This document shows positions 6,574 to 14,230 of a stretch of 14,401 bases of DNA, piece after piece (positions within the stretch are counted from its first letter, which is position 1; every line of letters starts with the position of its first letter). Position numbers and translations under genes: made by a program. Origin of the DNA: an uncultured Prevotella sp. (GTDB lineage: Bacteria; Bacteroidota; Bacteroidia; Bacteroidales; Bacteroidaceae); contig CALEKA010000068.1 in assembly GCA_937898715.1 (NCBI GenBank), positions 1 through 14,401 on the forward strand, in the 5' to 3' direction. Under the pieces are notes generated by a model that was given only the letters and a program-made list of their open reading frames with translations, made no database searches and was not told the DNA's origin.

Positions 6574-8670
6574 TCATTTCAGTCCATCACGTTTTAGCAG
6601 GGCATCTATACTAGGGGCTTGTCCGCGAAACTTCTTATAAAGCTCCATAGGAGGCAATGTGCCACCTTTTTCCAAGAGGTCATGTCGGAAGCTTGAAGCC
6701 GTATGCTGGTCAAAAATGCCCTTTTGCTTAAATAGAGAAAAAGCATCCGCATCGAGCACCTCAGCCCATTTATAGCTATAATAGCCCGCAGCGTATCCTC
6801 CCGACATAATATGACTAAATTGAACAGTCATACACGATGAAGCAACGGAGGGAAGCATCTGCACTTTTCCCCATGCTGCATCTTCGAACGCTTTAATTTC
6901 TTCCTTTAGATCATCTTTCAGCGTATAGTATGCCATATCAAGCAATCCAAAAGACACTTGGCGCATACAATAGTATGCTGCCAAATAATTCTTTGAGGTG
7001 ATCAGGCGTTGTATATATTCCTCTGGCAGAGCTTCGTGCGTCTGATAATGATAAGCAAATGTACTTAAAAATTCTGGTTCTCTTGCATAGTTCTCCATAA
7101 ATTGTGAAGGAAGCTCTACAAAATCCCAATAAACGGAAGTTCCACTCAATGCTTTATAATGCGTCATCGCAAAGATTCCATGCAGAGCATGACCAAATTC
7201 ATGCAAGAATGTTTCAACCTCATCCATGCTTAGCAAAGAAGGCATGTCTTTCGTAGGTTTGGTGAAATTGGTCGTGATGCTTACAACTGGGCGGAAGGAA
7301 TTTGCAGACGTTACCTTCACGTTGGAAGCTACGTCGCTATGCTCTTCCCGATAATTCGTCATCCAAGCCCCACCCTTCTTCGTTTCTCTTGGAAAGAAGT
7401 CTACAAGAAGCGTAGCTAAGAACGAGCCATCTTTGTCAATCACATTGAAAGCCTTTACATCCTTTTGATATACTGGAACATTCTTGTTCTCCTCAAAGTG
7501 AATGCCATATAGCTTCGTTGCTAATCCAAATACGCCCTTTTGTACATTCTCGAGTTGAAAATAAGGACGCAAGCATTCTGAATCGAAGTCGTAACGTTCT
7601 TTCTTCAGTTTATGACTATAGTAAGAGAAATCCCACGGCATAAGTTGGAACTCCTCCCCCTCTTCTTCTCTTGCTCTACGCTCTACTTCAGCTACTTCTT
7701 CCTGGGCCTTAGGTAGGTAACTGTCTATAAGATCGTTGAGCAGTTTGTACACATGCTGCGAATCCTGAGCCATTCTCCTGCGCAAAGCGAAATCTGCATA
7801 GTCCTTATATCCCAGGAGTTGTGCCTTCTTTCGGCGCAGGTTAACGATGTCGCGTACAATACCTTCGTTATTATACTCATTATCATGCGTACAGCGACTT
7901 CCATATGCGCGATAGAGACGCTCGCGCAATTGACGATTATCAGCAAACGTCATGAAAGGAATATAACTCGGTGCATGAAGAGTAAACACCCACCCCTTCA
8001 TGCCTCGCGCTTCAGCTTCCTGTGCTGCAGCATCCTTGTACATATCCGCTAAGCCTGCAAGGTCTTCTTCACGCTCTACGTGTAATATAAAGTTATTAGT
8101 TTCCTTCAGCAAGTTTTGAGAGAATTTAAGCGTCTTCTCTGAAAGTTCCTTAGACAACTTACGATACGTCTCTTTGCTTTCACCACTCAGATTAGCTCCT
8201 GAACGTTCGAAATCTTGATAGACATCCTTAAGCAATGCCATATCCTCACCTTGCAATTGGCCGAGTTCATGTTCATAGGCATACTTAATTCGAGCAAACA
8301 GTTTTTCGTTGAGCATGATATTATTGCCATGCTCCGAGAGCTTGGCAGCCATCATGTTCGATAGTTCATCTAATTCGTCATTAGTTTCCGCACTCAGCAG
8401 GTTGTACATAATAGTTGTTGCCCGATCGAGCAAATTTCCACTACGAGTCAACGCTACTACTGTATTTTCAAATGTCGGAGTTGCTGGATTGTTAGCAATT
8501 GCATCTATTTCTGCTGTTTCTTCCTCCATGCCTTTTTCAAGCAACGGACGGAGCTGAATAGCTACGCTCTCATCTGACTTTTGCGATGCAACCATTAAGT
8601 TTTCAGGATGAACAAGGAATTCTCTCCATTGCTCATCTGTCAATATTTGAGAAGATACGAAATCTGACAT
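6574..8670 (-). CDS. dcp: M3 family metallopeptidase (peptidyl-dipeptidase Dcp type)
   Basis: A 698-residue zinc oligopeptidase, close to the roughly 680 residues of E. coli Dcp and OpdA. The zinc site is HEFGHALHG (490-498): ligands H490 and H494, catalytic E491, and third ligand E519 in WDFVELPSQFMENY (515-528). The 29-residue spacing from first His to last Glu matches Dcp. SGGYAAGYYSYKWAEVLDADAF (starting near 623) is the conserved substrate-cleft segment of the family. No signal peptide is present, so it probably works in the cytoplasm, cutting dipeptides or short fragments from small peptides. HEFGHALHG is closer to Dcp than to OpdA, but the choice between them is not firm. It heads the run with the dCMP deaminase, S41 protease and cyclo-ligase, and has its own -7 box upstream. 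Confidence 0.92.
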   Translation of the reverse strand: MSDFVSSQILTDEQWREFLVHPENLMVASQKSDESVAIQLRPLLEKGMEEETAEIDAIANNPATPTFENTVVALTRSGNLLDRATTIMYNLLSAETNDELDELSNMMAAKLSEHGNNIMLNEKLFARIKYAYEHELGQLQGEDMALLKDVYQDFERSGANLSGESKETYRKLSKELSEKTLKFSQNLLKETNNFILHVEREEDLAGLADMYKDAAAQEAEARGMKGWVFTLHAPSYIPFMTFADNRQLRERLYRAYGSRCTHDNEYNNEGIVRDIVNLRRKKAQLLGYKDYADFALRRRMAQDSQHVYKLLNDLIDSYLPKAQEEVAEVERRAREEEGEEFQLMPWDFSYYSHKLKKERYDFDSECLRPYFQLENVQKGVFGLATKLYGIHFEENKNVPVYQKDVKAFNVIDKDGSFLATLLVDFFPRETKKGGAWMTNYREEHSDVASNVKVTSANSFRPVVSITTNFTKPTKDMPSLLSMDEVETFLHEFGHALHGIFAMTHYKALSGTSVYWDFVELPSQFMENYAREPEFLSTFAYHYQTHEALPEEYIQRLITSKNYLAAYYCMRQVSFGLLDMAYYTLKDDLKEEIKAFEDAAWGKVQMLPSVASSCMTVQFSHIMSGGYAAGYYSYKWAEVLDADAFSLFKQKGIFDQHTASSFRHDLLEKGGTLPPMELYKKFRGQAPSIDALLKRDGLK

Positions 8671-8707
8671 AAACTATTTATTTTATTGAAGTAATCCGAT
8701 AGAGCAT

Positions 8708-8715
8708 CAAAGTTA
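8708..8715 (-). promoter_or_regulatory. Bacteroidota -7 promoter box for the M3 peptidase operon
   Basis: On the minus strand the sequence reads TAACTTTG, a perfect match to the TAnnTTTG consensus of Bacteroidota housekeeping promoters. It lies about 38 bp before the ATG at 8670, giving a leader of roughly 30 nt that is very AT-rich (AATAAAATAAATAG), as is usual in this phylum. No TTTG -33 element is found at the expected spacing. The same gap also holds a small hairpin (8758-8774, ATTCCC/GGGGAT on the minus strand) just past the stop of the upstream TPR gene; it lacks a T tract and is at most a weak terminator. Confidence 0.5.
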
Positions 8716-8792
8716 CTAATAAATCTCAAGCGTAAGAGAAGTATTCATAACGTCTACATCCCCTAAATGGGAATCTCTACAGGATCACGCCT

Positions 8793-9986
8793 TTATTGTT
8801 CCATAATCTGTTCTATCTCAGCGAACTTTTTTCCTCTATTAAGTGCAAGATACACTTTGTAGAGCAAAGGAGCCCATTGCTGTTTTGCCTGCGGTGCAAG
8901 CGAACGATAGATTTCAAGTTGCACTTCCGCCTTCTTGTACAACGATTGTTGCTCTGACAAGAACTTGCGATATACCGAAGATGAAGCCTTATTGGGTATT
9001 GGCATCGCATCGATCTCTGCCATTAGCGAAGCTCCTATATAGTAATGAGCATCAGCATTTACAGAATCTACAGAAAGCATATTCTCTGCACTTTGAATGC
9101 AGGCTTTGTAATCTTTCATATTATAATGAGCCATGCATTTTGCAAAGTAGGCAGTTATATCTGTTGAATCATATGTAATTTGCTTCTCTGCCAATTGTAT
9201 GACCTTTTCAAATTTTCCTTGTTGATTATAAAAATCGGCCAATCTCAAGAAGAAAGTCCGCGAGTCGGGATAAGCATTCCATCCCTCCGTCAGAAGATTT
9301 ACATAAGTAGCCGTATCATTCTCTTCTTGCGCAGTATAAGCCAAATCATCTATTACCTTAAAATGGAAGGGTTGGCTTTTCCTTGCCTCTGATTCATAAC
9401 GATGGACCTCTGCATAGTCCTTCTTTTCAAATGAGCTCACCAAATAAATTGCGGCATTCGACTCTATATTTTGGGGAGACAATGCTGCTGATTTACCTAT
9501 TTGCGTGCTTGGGATGTCGAGATACGCACGTGCATACTTCGTCGTTTCCCCAGCATTATTCTTTTTATAGAAAAAACGCACAGCTGCTTGCAGATTTGGA
9601 TAATAGCGGTGCAATTGATCTATAATAAATTTTGTATGTTTGGGCTTTTGCTGCCTTTCTTCAAACATTTTCTTCTCTATAGAGTCCAGACGGATTGCTT
9701 CTCTCACGATTTCGTAAGTCGTTGAGAAAAATGACAACGTATCATAGTTTTGTTTTAGGTAAAGCTTCATATTCTCAGCATCATTGAGTCCACGCTGAGC
9801 TTCAATGGCATAGACACAGAGCTTTGTATTCTCTCGATAGAGGGAATCTTTTCTGAGCATGCCTATTTGCTGCAATGCCTCCTTATAGTTTTTGGCTTTC
9901 AATGCCGTCGTCACTGGTTTAAAAGCCTTTTGAGCCATACACGTCAGACACATGAAGACAGAAAGTAATAAGAAGAACTTTTTCAT
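8793..9986 (-). CDS. Secreted TPR-repeat protein, paralogue of its upstream neighbour
   Basis: The 397-residue product has a cleavable signal peptide (MKKFFLLLSVFMCLTCMAQ, 1-19). There is no convincing lipobox, so a soluble periplasmic protein is likely. The mature part is largely alpha-helical. Recognisable TPR units lie at about 243-276 (TFFLRLADFYNQQGKFEKVIQLAEKQ) and 278-310 (TAYFAKCMAHYNMKDYKACIQSAENM). The C-terminus (LEIYRSLAPQAKQQWAPLLYKVYLALN, 357-383) closely matches that of the next TPR protein upstream (MERVRELAPTEVKRWASPLQMVYSALG), and the repeats align too, so the two are paralogues. The function is unknown; TPR proteins usually bind other proteins. It lies 143 bp after its paralogue, with a strong hairpin between. 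No own -7 box was found, so it may rely on read-through. Confidence 0.75.
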   Translation of the reverse strand: MKKFFLLLSVFMCLTCMAQKAFKPVTTALKAKNYKEALQQIGMLRKDSLYRENTKLCVYAIEAQRGLNDAENMKLYLKQNYDTLSFFSTTYEIVREAIRLDSIEKKMFEERQQKPKHTKFIIDQLHRYYPNLQAAVRFFYKKNNAGETTKYARAYLDIPSTQIGKSAALSPQNIESNAAIYLVSSFEKKDYAEVHRYESEARKSQPFHFKVIDDLAYTAQEENDTATYVNLLTEGWNAYPDSRTFFLRLADFYNQQGKFEKVIQLAEKQITYDSTDITAYFAKCMAHYNMKDYKACIQSAENMLSVDSVNADAHYYIGASLMAEIDAMPIPNKASSSVYRKFLSEQQSLYKKAEVQLEIYRSLAPQAKQQWAPLLYKVYLALNRGKKFAEIEQIMEQ

Positions 9987-10013
9987 TTCGAAGAATGTTT
10001 ACGTTACACCATA

Positions 10014-10028
10014 GCCTCCCAACGAGGC
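10014..10028 (-). other. Small GC-rich hairpin in the leader of the second TPR gene
   Basis: GCCTC (10014-10018) and GAGGC (10024-10028) are perfect 5-bp arms around CCAAC. The hairpin lies between the larger inverted repeat at 10049-10108 and the start codon at 9986. It could belong to a terminator-antiterminator arrangement or a processing site, but no T tract follows it on the minus strand. Confidence 0.35.
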
Positions 10029-10048
10029 CTTGGTATATAAGTTGAAAG

Positions 10049-10108
10049 TTGAGGTTATAAGAATCTGCCATACCCTTTCATGAGCATGATCTATTCTTAT
10101 AACCTCAA
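10049..10108. repeat. Perfect 16-bp inverted repeat between the two TPR genes
   Basis: TTGAGGTTATAAGAAT (10049-10064) is exactly mirrored by ATTCTTATAACCTCAA (10093-10108), with a 28-nt spacer that includes CATGAGCATG. The structure starts 21 bp past the stop of the 463-residue TPR gene. In RNA it would form a long, AT-rich hairpin. This could be a terminator or an mRNA-stabilising structure that sets the ratio of the two TPR proteins. The stem is neither GC-rich nor followed by a T run, so a plain intrinsic terminator is only one option. Confidence 0.7.
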
Positions 10109-10129
10109 GATTGATAGTTGCTAAATACC

Positions 10130-11521
10130 TTACTGGGCTACAGAAGCTTTGTTGGCTGCATCAAGCAAGTCGTCCATTTCCTTAGCTTTATCTTTCATAC
10201 CTAAAGCGCTGTATACCATTTGAAGGGGAGAAGCCCAACGCTTTACTTCAGTAGGAGCCAACTCACGAACACGTTCCATGCACTTCTGAGCATTCGTATA
10301 ATAGCTCTTTACGTAAGCCACTTCCTTATCGTAGATAGCCTTATTCTTCTGGTATGAACCATCTGAAGCCTTACCCGTAATATTACGTCCAGTACCTATA
10401 TACTTAAACTTACTATGTGCGGAGTGAGTCTGATCGTAAATGTCATTGATATAAGCCGTCCCTTTATTGAATAGAGCATCCTTGAAGTTTGGATCGATTG
10501 CAAGAGCCTTGTCACAACTTTCGATGGCAGCCTTGTAATCTTTCTTCACGTTCAATTCGATAGCACCTTTGATAAACCATGCCATCTTACTGTTAGGATC
10601 ATCGCTCACCAACTTCTCCGAAAGGCGGGTAGCTTCATCAATTTTGTTGTTCTGAATATAATAATAAATCAGATTTTGCATGAAGTGTTCTTCACCCGTA
10701 TGCTTGTAAGCATCGATAATGGCTTGCTGCCAAGCTACAGAGTCTTTCTTCTCACCATAAGCGTTGATACGGATCAAGTAGAGGTCGTGCACTCCGATTG
10801 TATCCTTCAAAGCCTCATCACATGCTGCGATAGCCTTATCCCAATTCTTCAAGTAGAAGTTTTGCAGTGCAAGGTTGAAACGAGCTGTACTGTAAATCTT
10901 CGCATTGGATTTGTATACAGAGTCAGCCTCGGCCTCTGTCAGCACAGGCGAACTCTTAGGAAGATCCACATACTTTTGGAAGTAGTTTACACTCTCCTGC
11001 TTCTTACCCATTGCATCCATAAATGCACCACAATTGTAGTAATAGGTAAGCATGGAGTAAATACCCAATTTCGTAGAGTTTGTAACGAACGGATCAAGCT
11101 TTACCTTACCCTTAGCATCGGGCTTCTTGTTGTACTCAGCGGCAGAGTTGAAGCTATTGATAATGTTGTCTACGCGTGTACAGAAAGCTAATGTATCAAA
11201 GGGGATTCCCTGCTGAGCACGATTCAGTTCAGGAGTCAACAATTTGTTTTGGAGTTGAGCATTCTGCAAATAAAGCAAAGCCACCTTATTGTTTTTGCCC
11301 TTAGTCTTAGCTTCGTCTATATCACCTACAAGCATTGTTTCTGCCTCTTTGTACAGATTCTGTGCCTGTTCGAATGAGTCTCCATCTCGTTTGCTCATCA
11401 GTCCATCTGCTTTGCGCACGAGATCATTAGCCTTATAGGAGCCAATGTGCTGATCGCTTTGTGCCATTGCTCCACTTACTGAAGCAGCAAAAACGGCTAA
11501 ACAAAGAAAGATTCTTTTCAT
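10130..11521 (-). CDS. Secreted TPR-repeat protein encoded behind gyrA
   Basis: The 463-residue product has a clear type I signal peptide (MKRIFLCLAVFAASVSGAMA, 1-20, cleavage after AMA), so it is exported to the periplasm or cell surface. TPR-like helical pairs occur at about 211-244 (TARFNLALQNFYLKNWDKAIAACDEAL begins near 212), 278-311 and 312-345 (WFIKGAIELNVKKDYKAAIE and DKALAIDPN). A polar segment rich in Ser, Gly and Lys (365-395) interrupts the helices before a C-terminal pair (408-450). The adjacent downstream gene encodes a paralogue. The order gyrA followed by a TPR gene is, as I recall it, conserved in Bacteroidales, but no function is known to me. A perfect -7 box lies just past the gyrA stop, so the gene probably has its own promoter. 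Confidence 0.82.
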   Translation of the reverse strand: MKRIFLCLAVFAASVSGAMAQSDQHIGSYKANDLVRKADGLMSKRDGDSFEQAQNLYKEAETMLVGDIDEAKTKGKNNKVALLYLQNAQLQNKLLTPELNRAQQGIPFDTLAFCTRVDNIINSFNSAAEYNKKPDAKGKVKLDPFVTNSTKLGIYSMLTYYYNCGAFMDAMGKKQESVNYFQKYVDLPKSSPVLTEAEADSVYKSNAKIYSTARFNLALQNFYLKNWDKAIAACDEALKDTIGVHDLYLIRINAYGEKKDSVAWQQAIIDAYKHTGEEHFMQNLIYYYIQNNKIDEATRLSEKLVSDDPNSKMAWFIKGAIELNVKKDYKAAIESCDKALAIDPNFKDALFNKGTAYINDIYDQTHSAHSKFKYIGTGRNITGKASDGSYQKNKAIYDKEVAYVKSYYTNAQKCMERVRELAPTEVKRWASPLQMVYSALGMKDKAKEMDDLLDAANKASVAQ

Positions 11522-11602
11522 TTTGATTAGTTTTTAAGTAAATTACTATAATCTCTACCAAGAGGAAGAGCCACGACATAAGCGTAGTAGCACTTCTCTT
11601 GA

Positions 11603-11610
11603 CAAAGTTA
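11603..11610 (-). promoter_or_regulatory. Bacteroidota -7 promoter box for the TPR gene pair
   Basis: TAACTTTG on the minus strand is a perfect TAnnTTTG box, identical to the one ahead of the M3 peptidase gene. It starts 7 bp past the gyrA stop codon and lies about 80 bp before the ATG at 11521. The leader (11522-11602) can fold into a loose hairpin: CAAGAG pairs with CTCTTG, with GCTAC/GTGGC inside. No TTTG -33 element is seen at the usual distance. No gyrA terminator is visible in this gap, so some read-through from gyrA is likely. Confidence 0.5.
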
Positions 11611-11617
11611 TTTGTTA

Positions 11618-14188
11618 TCACTCGTTATTAGTTGGATTTTCGTTTTGTATCGAAGTTTCAGCTTGCGTTGTGGTATCACCTATTCCTTCGGCGGGAGTCT
11701 GCTCACCACCTTCTACAGACGTCTCTTCAGTTTCTTCCTCATCTTCTGTAGGAACAAGACATACACTTGATATCACATCGTTTCGTTTTTCGAGATTGAT
11801 CAAGCGATTGCCTTGTGTGGCACGACCTTGAACGTTAACCGAACTCATCTTCAAGCGGATCGTTATACCGCTCTTATTGATGATCATGAGGTCTTCATCA
11901 TCGGTCACAGCCTTTATAGCTATCACCTTGCCCGTCTTGTCAGTAATATTGAGTGTCTTCACTCCCTTACCACCACGATTGGTAACGCGATAATCTTCTA
12001 CAACCGAACGTTTACCCATACCTTTCTCGCTCACGACGAGTACAGTTTCCTTTTCGGGATCGTGCACACATATCATGCCAGTCACTTCGTCGTCATCTTC
12101 ATCCAATCGAATACCACGAACGCCCGTAGCTGTACGACCCATTGCACGTACAGTTTCTTCGTTGAAACGAATAGCGCGACCATTGCGATTAGCAATGATT
12201 ATCTCGTCTGAGCCATTAGTCAGAACTACACTTACGACCTTATCTCCTTCCAAGATATTAATAGCATTGACACCATTAGCTCGTGGACGAGAATATTCCG
12301 TCAAGCACGTCTTCTTTATAATACCATTCTTTGTACAGAACATCACATAATGACTCTGACAGAATTCAGCATCATTGAGTTTGCGAATGTGCAAGCATGC
12401 GTTGATACTATCATCGGGATCAATATTCAGCATATTCTGTATGGCACGGCCCTTAGAGTTCTTAGCACCCTCCGGAAGTTCGTACACCTTGAGCCAATAG
12501 CAGCGACCTTTTGCTGTAAAGAACAACATCGTATTGTGCATTGTGGCATGATAGATATACTCTATGAAGTCGGAGTCACGTGTACTGCCACCCTTTGAGC
12601 CAACACCGCCTCTACCTTGCGCACGGAATTCATTCAGAGGTGTACGCTTTATATAGCCGAGATGAGAGATTGTAATTACAACCTCATCGTCAGCATAGAA
12701 ATCTTCGGGATTAAACTCTGTAGATGACAGACAGATTTCAGTACGACGCTCGTCGCCATACTTTTCCTTCACTTCGATGAGTTCGTCCTTCATTACTTTG
12801 TGGCAAAGTTGCTCATCGCTCAGGATTTGTTCGTAATAAGCGATTCGCTTCTCAATCTCAGCATACTCCTCGTGCAACTTTTCTTGCTGGATATTAGTGA
12901 GCTGAGCAAGACGCATATCAACAATTGCTTTAGCCTGAATATCATCCAAACCGAAGCGTTCCTTCAATGCCTCAATAGCAGCTTGTGGTGTCTTTGAAGC
13001 ACGGATCAAACGTACTACTTCATCAATGTTGTCCGAAGCAATAATCAGTCCTTCCAAGATGTGAGCACGCTCTTGAGCCTTACGCAAATCGTACTGTGTA
13101 CGACGGATTACTACTTCCTGACGATGCTCTACGAAGTACTTGATGCAGTCTTTCAGAGTCAGCAAGCGCGGACGTCCTTTTACCAAAGCAATACAGTTTA
13201 CGGCGAAAGAAGTCTGCAAAGCAGTCATCTTATAGAGCTTATTAAGTACCACATTAGCATTGAAGTCGCGTTTTACGTCGATTACAATGCGCATGCCGTC
13301 CTTATCGCTCTCATCGTTCACATTGGAGATACCATCAATGCGCTTTTCAGCGGCAAGCTGTCCGATAAACTTCACGAGCTCTTCCTTATTCAATCCATAA
13401 GGGAGTTCCGAAACGACGATTGTATCGTGCTGCGGACCACTTTCTATATCCGTCTTAGCACGCATCACCACGCGTCCACGACCTGTCTCGTAAGCACTAC
13501 GTACGCCTTGCATACCCATGATATAACCTCCTGTAGGAAAGTCTGGAGCTTTGACGTAATGCATCAGTTCCTCTACAGTAATATCCGGATTATCAATATA
13601 AGCCACACAACCATCAATCACTTCACCCAGATTGTGAGTAGGCACATTCGTAGCCATACCCACAGCAATACCGCTTGCACCATTTACAAGAAAATTAGGT
13701 ATGCGCGTAGGCATCACGCTTGGTTCATCGCGTGTATTATCAAAGTTACGATCCATATCGACCGTTTCCTTCTCGATATCCTGCATCATAGCTTCACCCA
13801 CGGGTGAAAGACGTGCTTCCGTATAACGCATAGCAGCTGCAGAGTCACCATCCATAGAACCGAAGTTACCCTGGCCTTCTACCAAAGTATAGCGCATGTT
13901 CCAAGGCTGTGCTAAGCGAACTAAAGCTCCATATACAGAGCTATCGCCGTGCGGGTGATACTTACCGAGTACGTCACCAACTACACGAGCTGATTTACGA
14001 GTGGGTTTATCATGTGTAATACCCAGCTCCATCATGTCATAAAGAATGCGGCGATGCACGGGTTTGAAACCATCTCGCACATCAGGCAATGCACGTGCCA
14101 CAATCACAGACATGGAATAGTCAATATACGAGGATTTCATTTCTTCCTCGATATTCACTTTAATAATTCTATCGTCGTCTGTTATCAT
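11618..14188 (-). CDS. gyrA: DNA gyrase subunit A
   Basis: An 856-residue GyrA, near the usual 820-880. With GyrB (not in the window) it introduces negative supercoils using ATP. The winged-helix/tower domain contains HPHGDSSVYGALV (78-90) and the catalytic tyrosine Y122 in AAAMRYTEARL, at the same number as in E. coli. IPNFLVNGASGIAVGMAT (163-180) and the coiled-coil/exit gate (about 365-485) follow. The beta-pinwheel domain starts near 500. Its GyrA-box position reads QGRGGVG (524-530) rather than QRRGGKG, and a second box-like RGGKG occurs at 738-742. The last 40 residues are acidic and low in complexity. In the quinolone region position 83 is Ser (as in sensitive E. coli) and 87 is Gly. 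The 42-bp leader 14189-14230 is AT-rich with no clear -7 box. Confidence 0.98.
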   Translation of the reverse strand: MITDDDRIIKVNIEEEMKSSYIDYSMSVIVARALPDVRDGFKPVHRRILYDMMELGITHDKPTRKSARVVGDVLGKYHPHGDSSVYGALVRLAQPWNMRYTLVEGQGNFGSMDGDSAAAMRYTEARLSPVGEAMMQDIEKETVDMDRNFDNTRDEPSVMPTRIPNFLVNGASGIAVGMATNVPTHNLGEVIDGCVAYIDNPDITVEELMHYVKAPDFPTGGYIMGMQGVRSAYETGRGRVVMRAKTDIESGPQHDTIVVSELPYGLNKEELVKFIGQLAAEKRIDGISNVNDESDKDGMRIVIDVKRDFNANVVLNKLYKMTALQTSFAVNCIALVKGRPRLLTLKDCIKYFVEHRQEVVIRRTQYDLRKAQERAHILEGLIIASDNIDEVVRLIRASKTPQAAIEALKERFGLDDIQAKAIVDMRLAQLTNIQQEKLHEEYAEIEKRIAYYEQILSDEQLCHKVMKDELIEVKEKYGDERRTEICLSSTEFNPEDFYADDEVVITISHLGYIKRTPLNEFRAQGRGGVGSKGGSTRDSDFIEYIYHATMHNTMLFFTAKGRCYWLKVYELPEGAKNSKGRAIQNMLNIDPDDSINACLHIRKLNDAEFCQSHYVMFCTKNGIIKKTCLTEYSRPRANGVNAINILEGDKVVSVVLTNGSDEIIIANRNGRAIRFNEETVRAMGRTATGVRGIRLDEDDDEVTGMICVHDPEKETVLVVSEKGMGKRSVVEDYRVTNRGGKGVKTLNITDKTGKVIAIKAVTDDEDLMIINKSGITIRLKMSSVNVQGRATQGNRLINLEKRNDVISSVCLVPTEDEEETEETSVEGGEQTPAEGIGDTTTQAETSIQNENPTNNE

Positions 14189-14230
14189 TTGTATGAAATT
14201 ACGTTTCTCTTATTATAATAGGTGTGATAA

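Noticed and set aside
8758..8774. Terminator after the 397-residue TPR gene
   Set aside because: The hairpin is short, includes a G-T pair, and is followed by GTAGACG rather than a T run; it is mentioned only as a possibility.
10676..11191. A 171-codon open frame on the plus strand
   Set aside because: It is antisense to the 463-residue TPR gene, has no domain-like features, and reflects codon bias on the opposite strand.
11433..11621. Short minus-strand frame spanning the gap between gyrA and the TPR gene
   Set aside because: It overlaps the signal-peptide coding region of the TPR gene in another frame and covers the putative promoter; nothing in it looks like a protein.
13061..13807. A 248-codon open frame on the plus strand opposite gyrA
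   Set aside because: It lies wholly inside the highly conserved gyrA coding sequence, its translation is rich in His, Ser, Thr and Ile with no recognisable domain, and no promoter or leader supports it.
14189..14230. gyrA promoter in the AT-rich leader
   Set aside because: Several partial TAnnTTTG-like strings occur, but none has the full consensus at a sensible distance, so no site is annotated.
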